Shown here piece by piece: positions 13,078 to 13,112 of a stretch of DNA of 13,112 bases (positions are counted from its first letter, which is position 1; each line of letters begins with the position of its first letter). A program made the position numbers and the translations under genes. The notes beneath the pieces were generated by a model, which did not search any database, was not told the origin of the DNA, and worked only from the letters and a program-made list of their open reading frames with translations. Where the stretch lies: assembly GCA_902766085.1 (NCBI GenBank), contig CACXCH010000019.1:1-13112 (forward strand). Direction: 5' to 3'. The stretch is from an uncultured Eubacteriales bacterium. Lineage in GTDB: Bacteria > Bacillota > Clostridia > TANB77 > CAG-508.

Positions 13078-13107
13078 AGGTAAATTATATTATAAGGGAT
13101 GATGCTT

Positions 13108-13112
13108 ATGAA
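13108..13112 (+). CDS. First bases of a further gene (partial)
   Basis: AAGGGA at 13094-13099 is followed after eight bases by ATG at 13108. Only the start codon and two more bases lie in the window, so the product cannot be named. The 30-base gap to the preceding stop suggests the same transcript. Confidence 0.35.

Overview
The window is strongly AT-rich and reads as a low-GC Gram-positive chromosome. The family II (DHH) pyrophosphatase, the clostridial [FeFe] hydrogenase, AAGGA/GGAGG ribosome binding sites and sigma-A-type promoters (TTGACT-N17-TATAAT and similar) all point to an anaerobic, fermentative Clostridia-like bacterium. The species cannot be named from this sequence. There is no prophage cluster, insertion sequence, CRISPR array or rRNA; the region looks chromosomal.

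Layout. At 1-346 a leader without an intact gene ends in a near-consensus promoter. At 347-2879 three closely spaced + strand genes follow (gaps of 37 and 27 bases): Mn-dependent inorganic pyrophosphatase, a hydrogenase consisting of little more than the H-cluster domain, and a RusA-type Holliday junction resolvase. At 3075-3788 a membrane-anchored peptidoglycan glycosyltransferase (GT51) appears to be transcribed from a promoter so close to its start that the mRNA would be nearly leaderless. It is followed by a degenerate A-rich repeat array, a divergent solitary tRNA-Gly(TCC) and a terminator. At 4265-5353 lies an NAD(P)-dependent amine dehydrogenase-like oxidoreductase, followed by a second post-stop repeat array that merges into a terminator. 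At 5703-8435 an unrecognised soluble protein and a GT39-like membrane glycosyltransferase are separated by three tandem ~67-base repeats. Each repeat carries a Shine-Dalgarno-like sequence, a three-codon minicistron and a dyad.

A strong terminator at 8495-8539 separates these from two - strand genes: a PF06695-type small membrane protein (8585-9151) and a cation diffusion facilitator (9294-10157). From 10458 the + strand resumes with a single-pass membrane-anchored protein of unknown function, a flavin reductase-like split-barrel protein, and a protein of unknown function with a degenerate zincin-like motif. The last bases probably begin another gene.

How the genes work together. The pyrophosphatase pulls biosynthetic reactions forward. 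The hydrogenase disposes of fermentative electrons, presumably from a separate ferredoxin. GT51 and the GT39-like protein act on the cell envelope, and the CDF protein exports a divalent metal. No single dedicated system is evident. The most unusual content is non-coding: three different repeat expansions in three consecutive post-stop regions, the triplicated translation-initiation module before the glycosyltransferase, the divergent tRNA-Gly with a hairpin directly ahead of it, and dyads or phased repeats upstream of several genes. Several gene starts were placed downstream of the longest open frame on the basis of ribosome binding sites.
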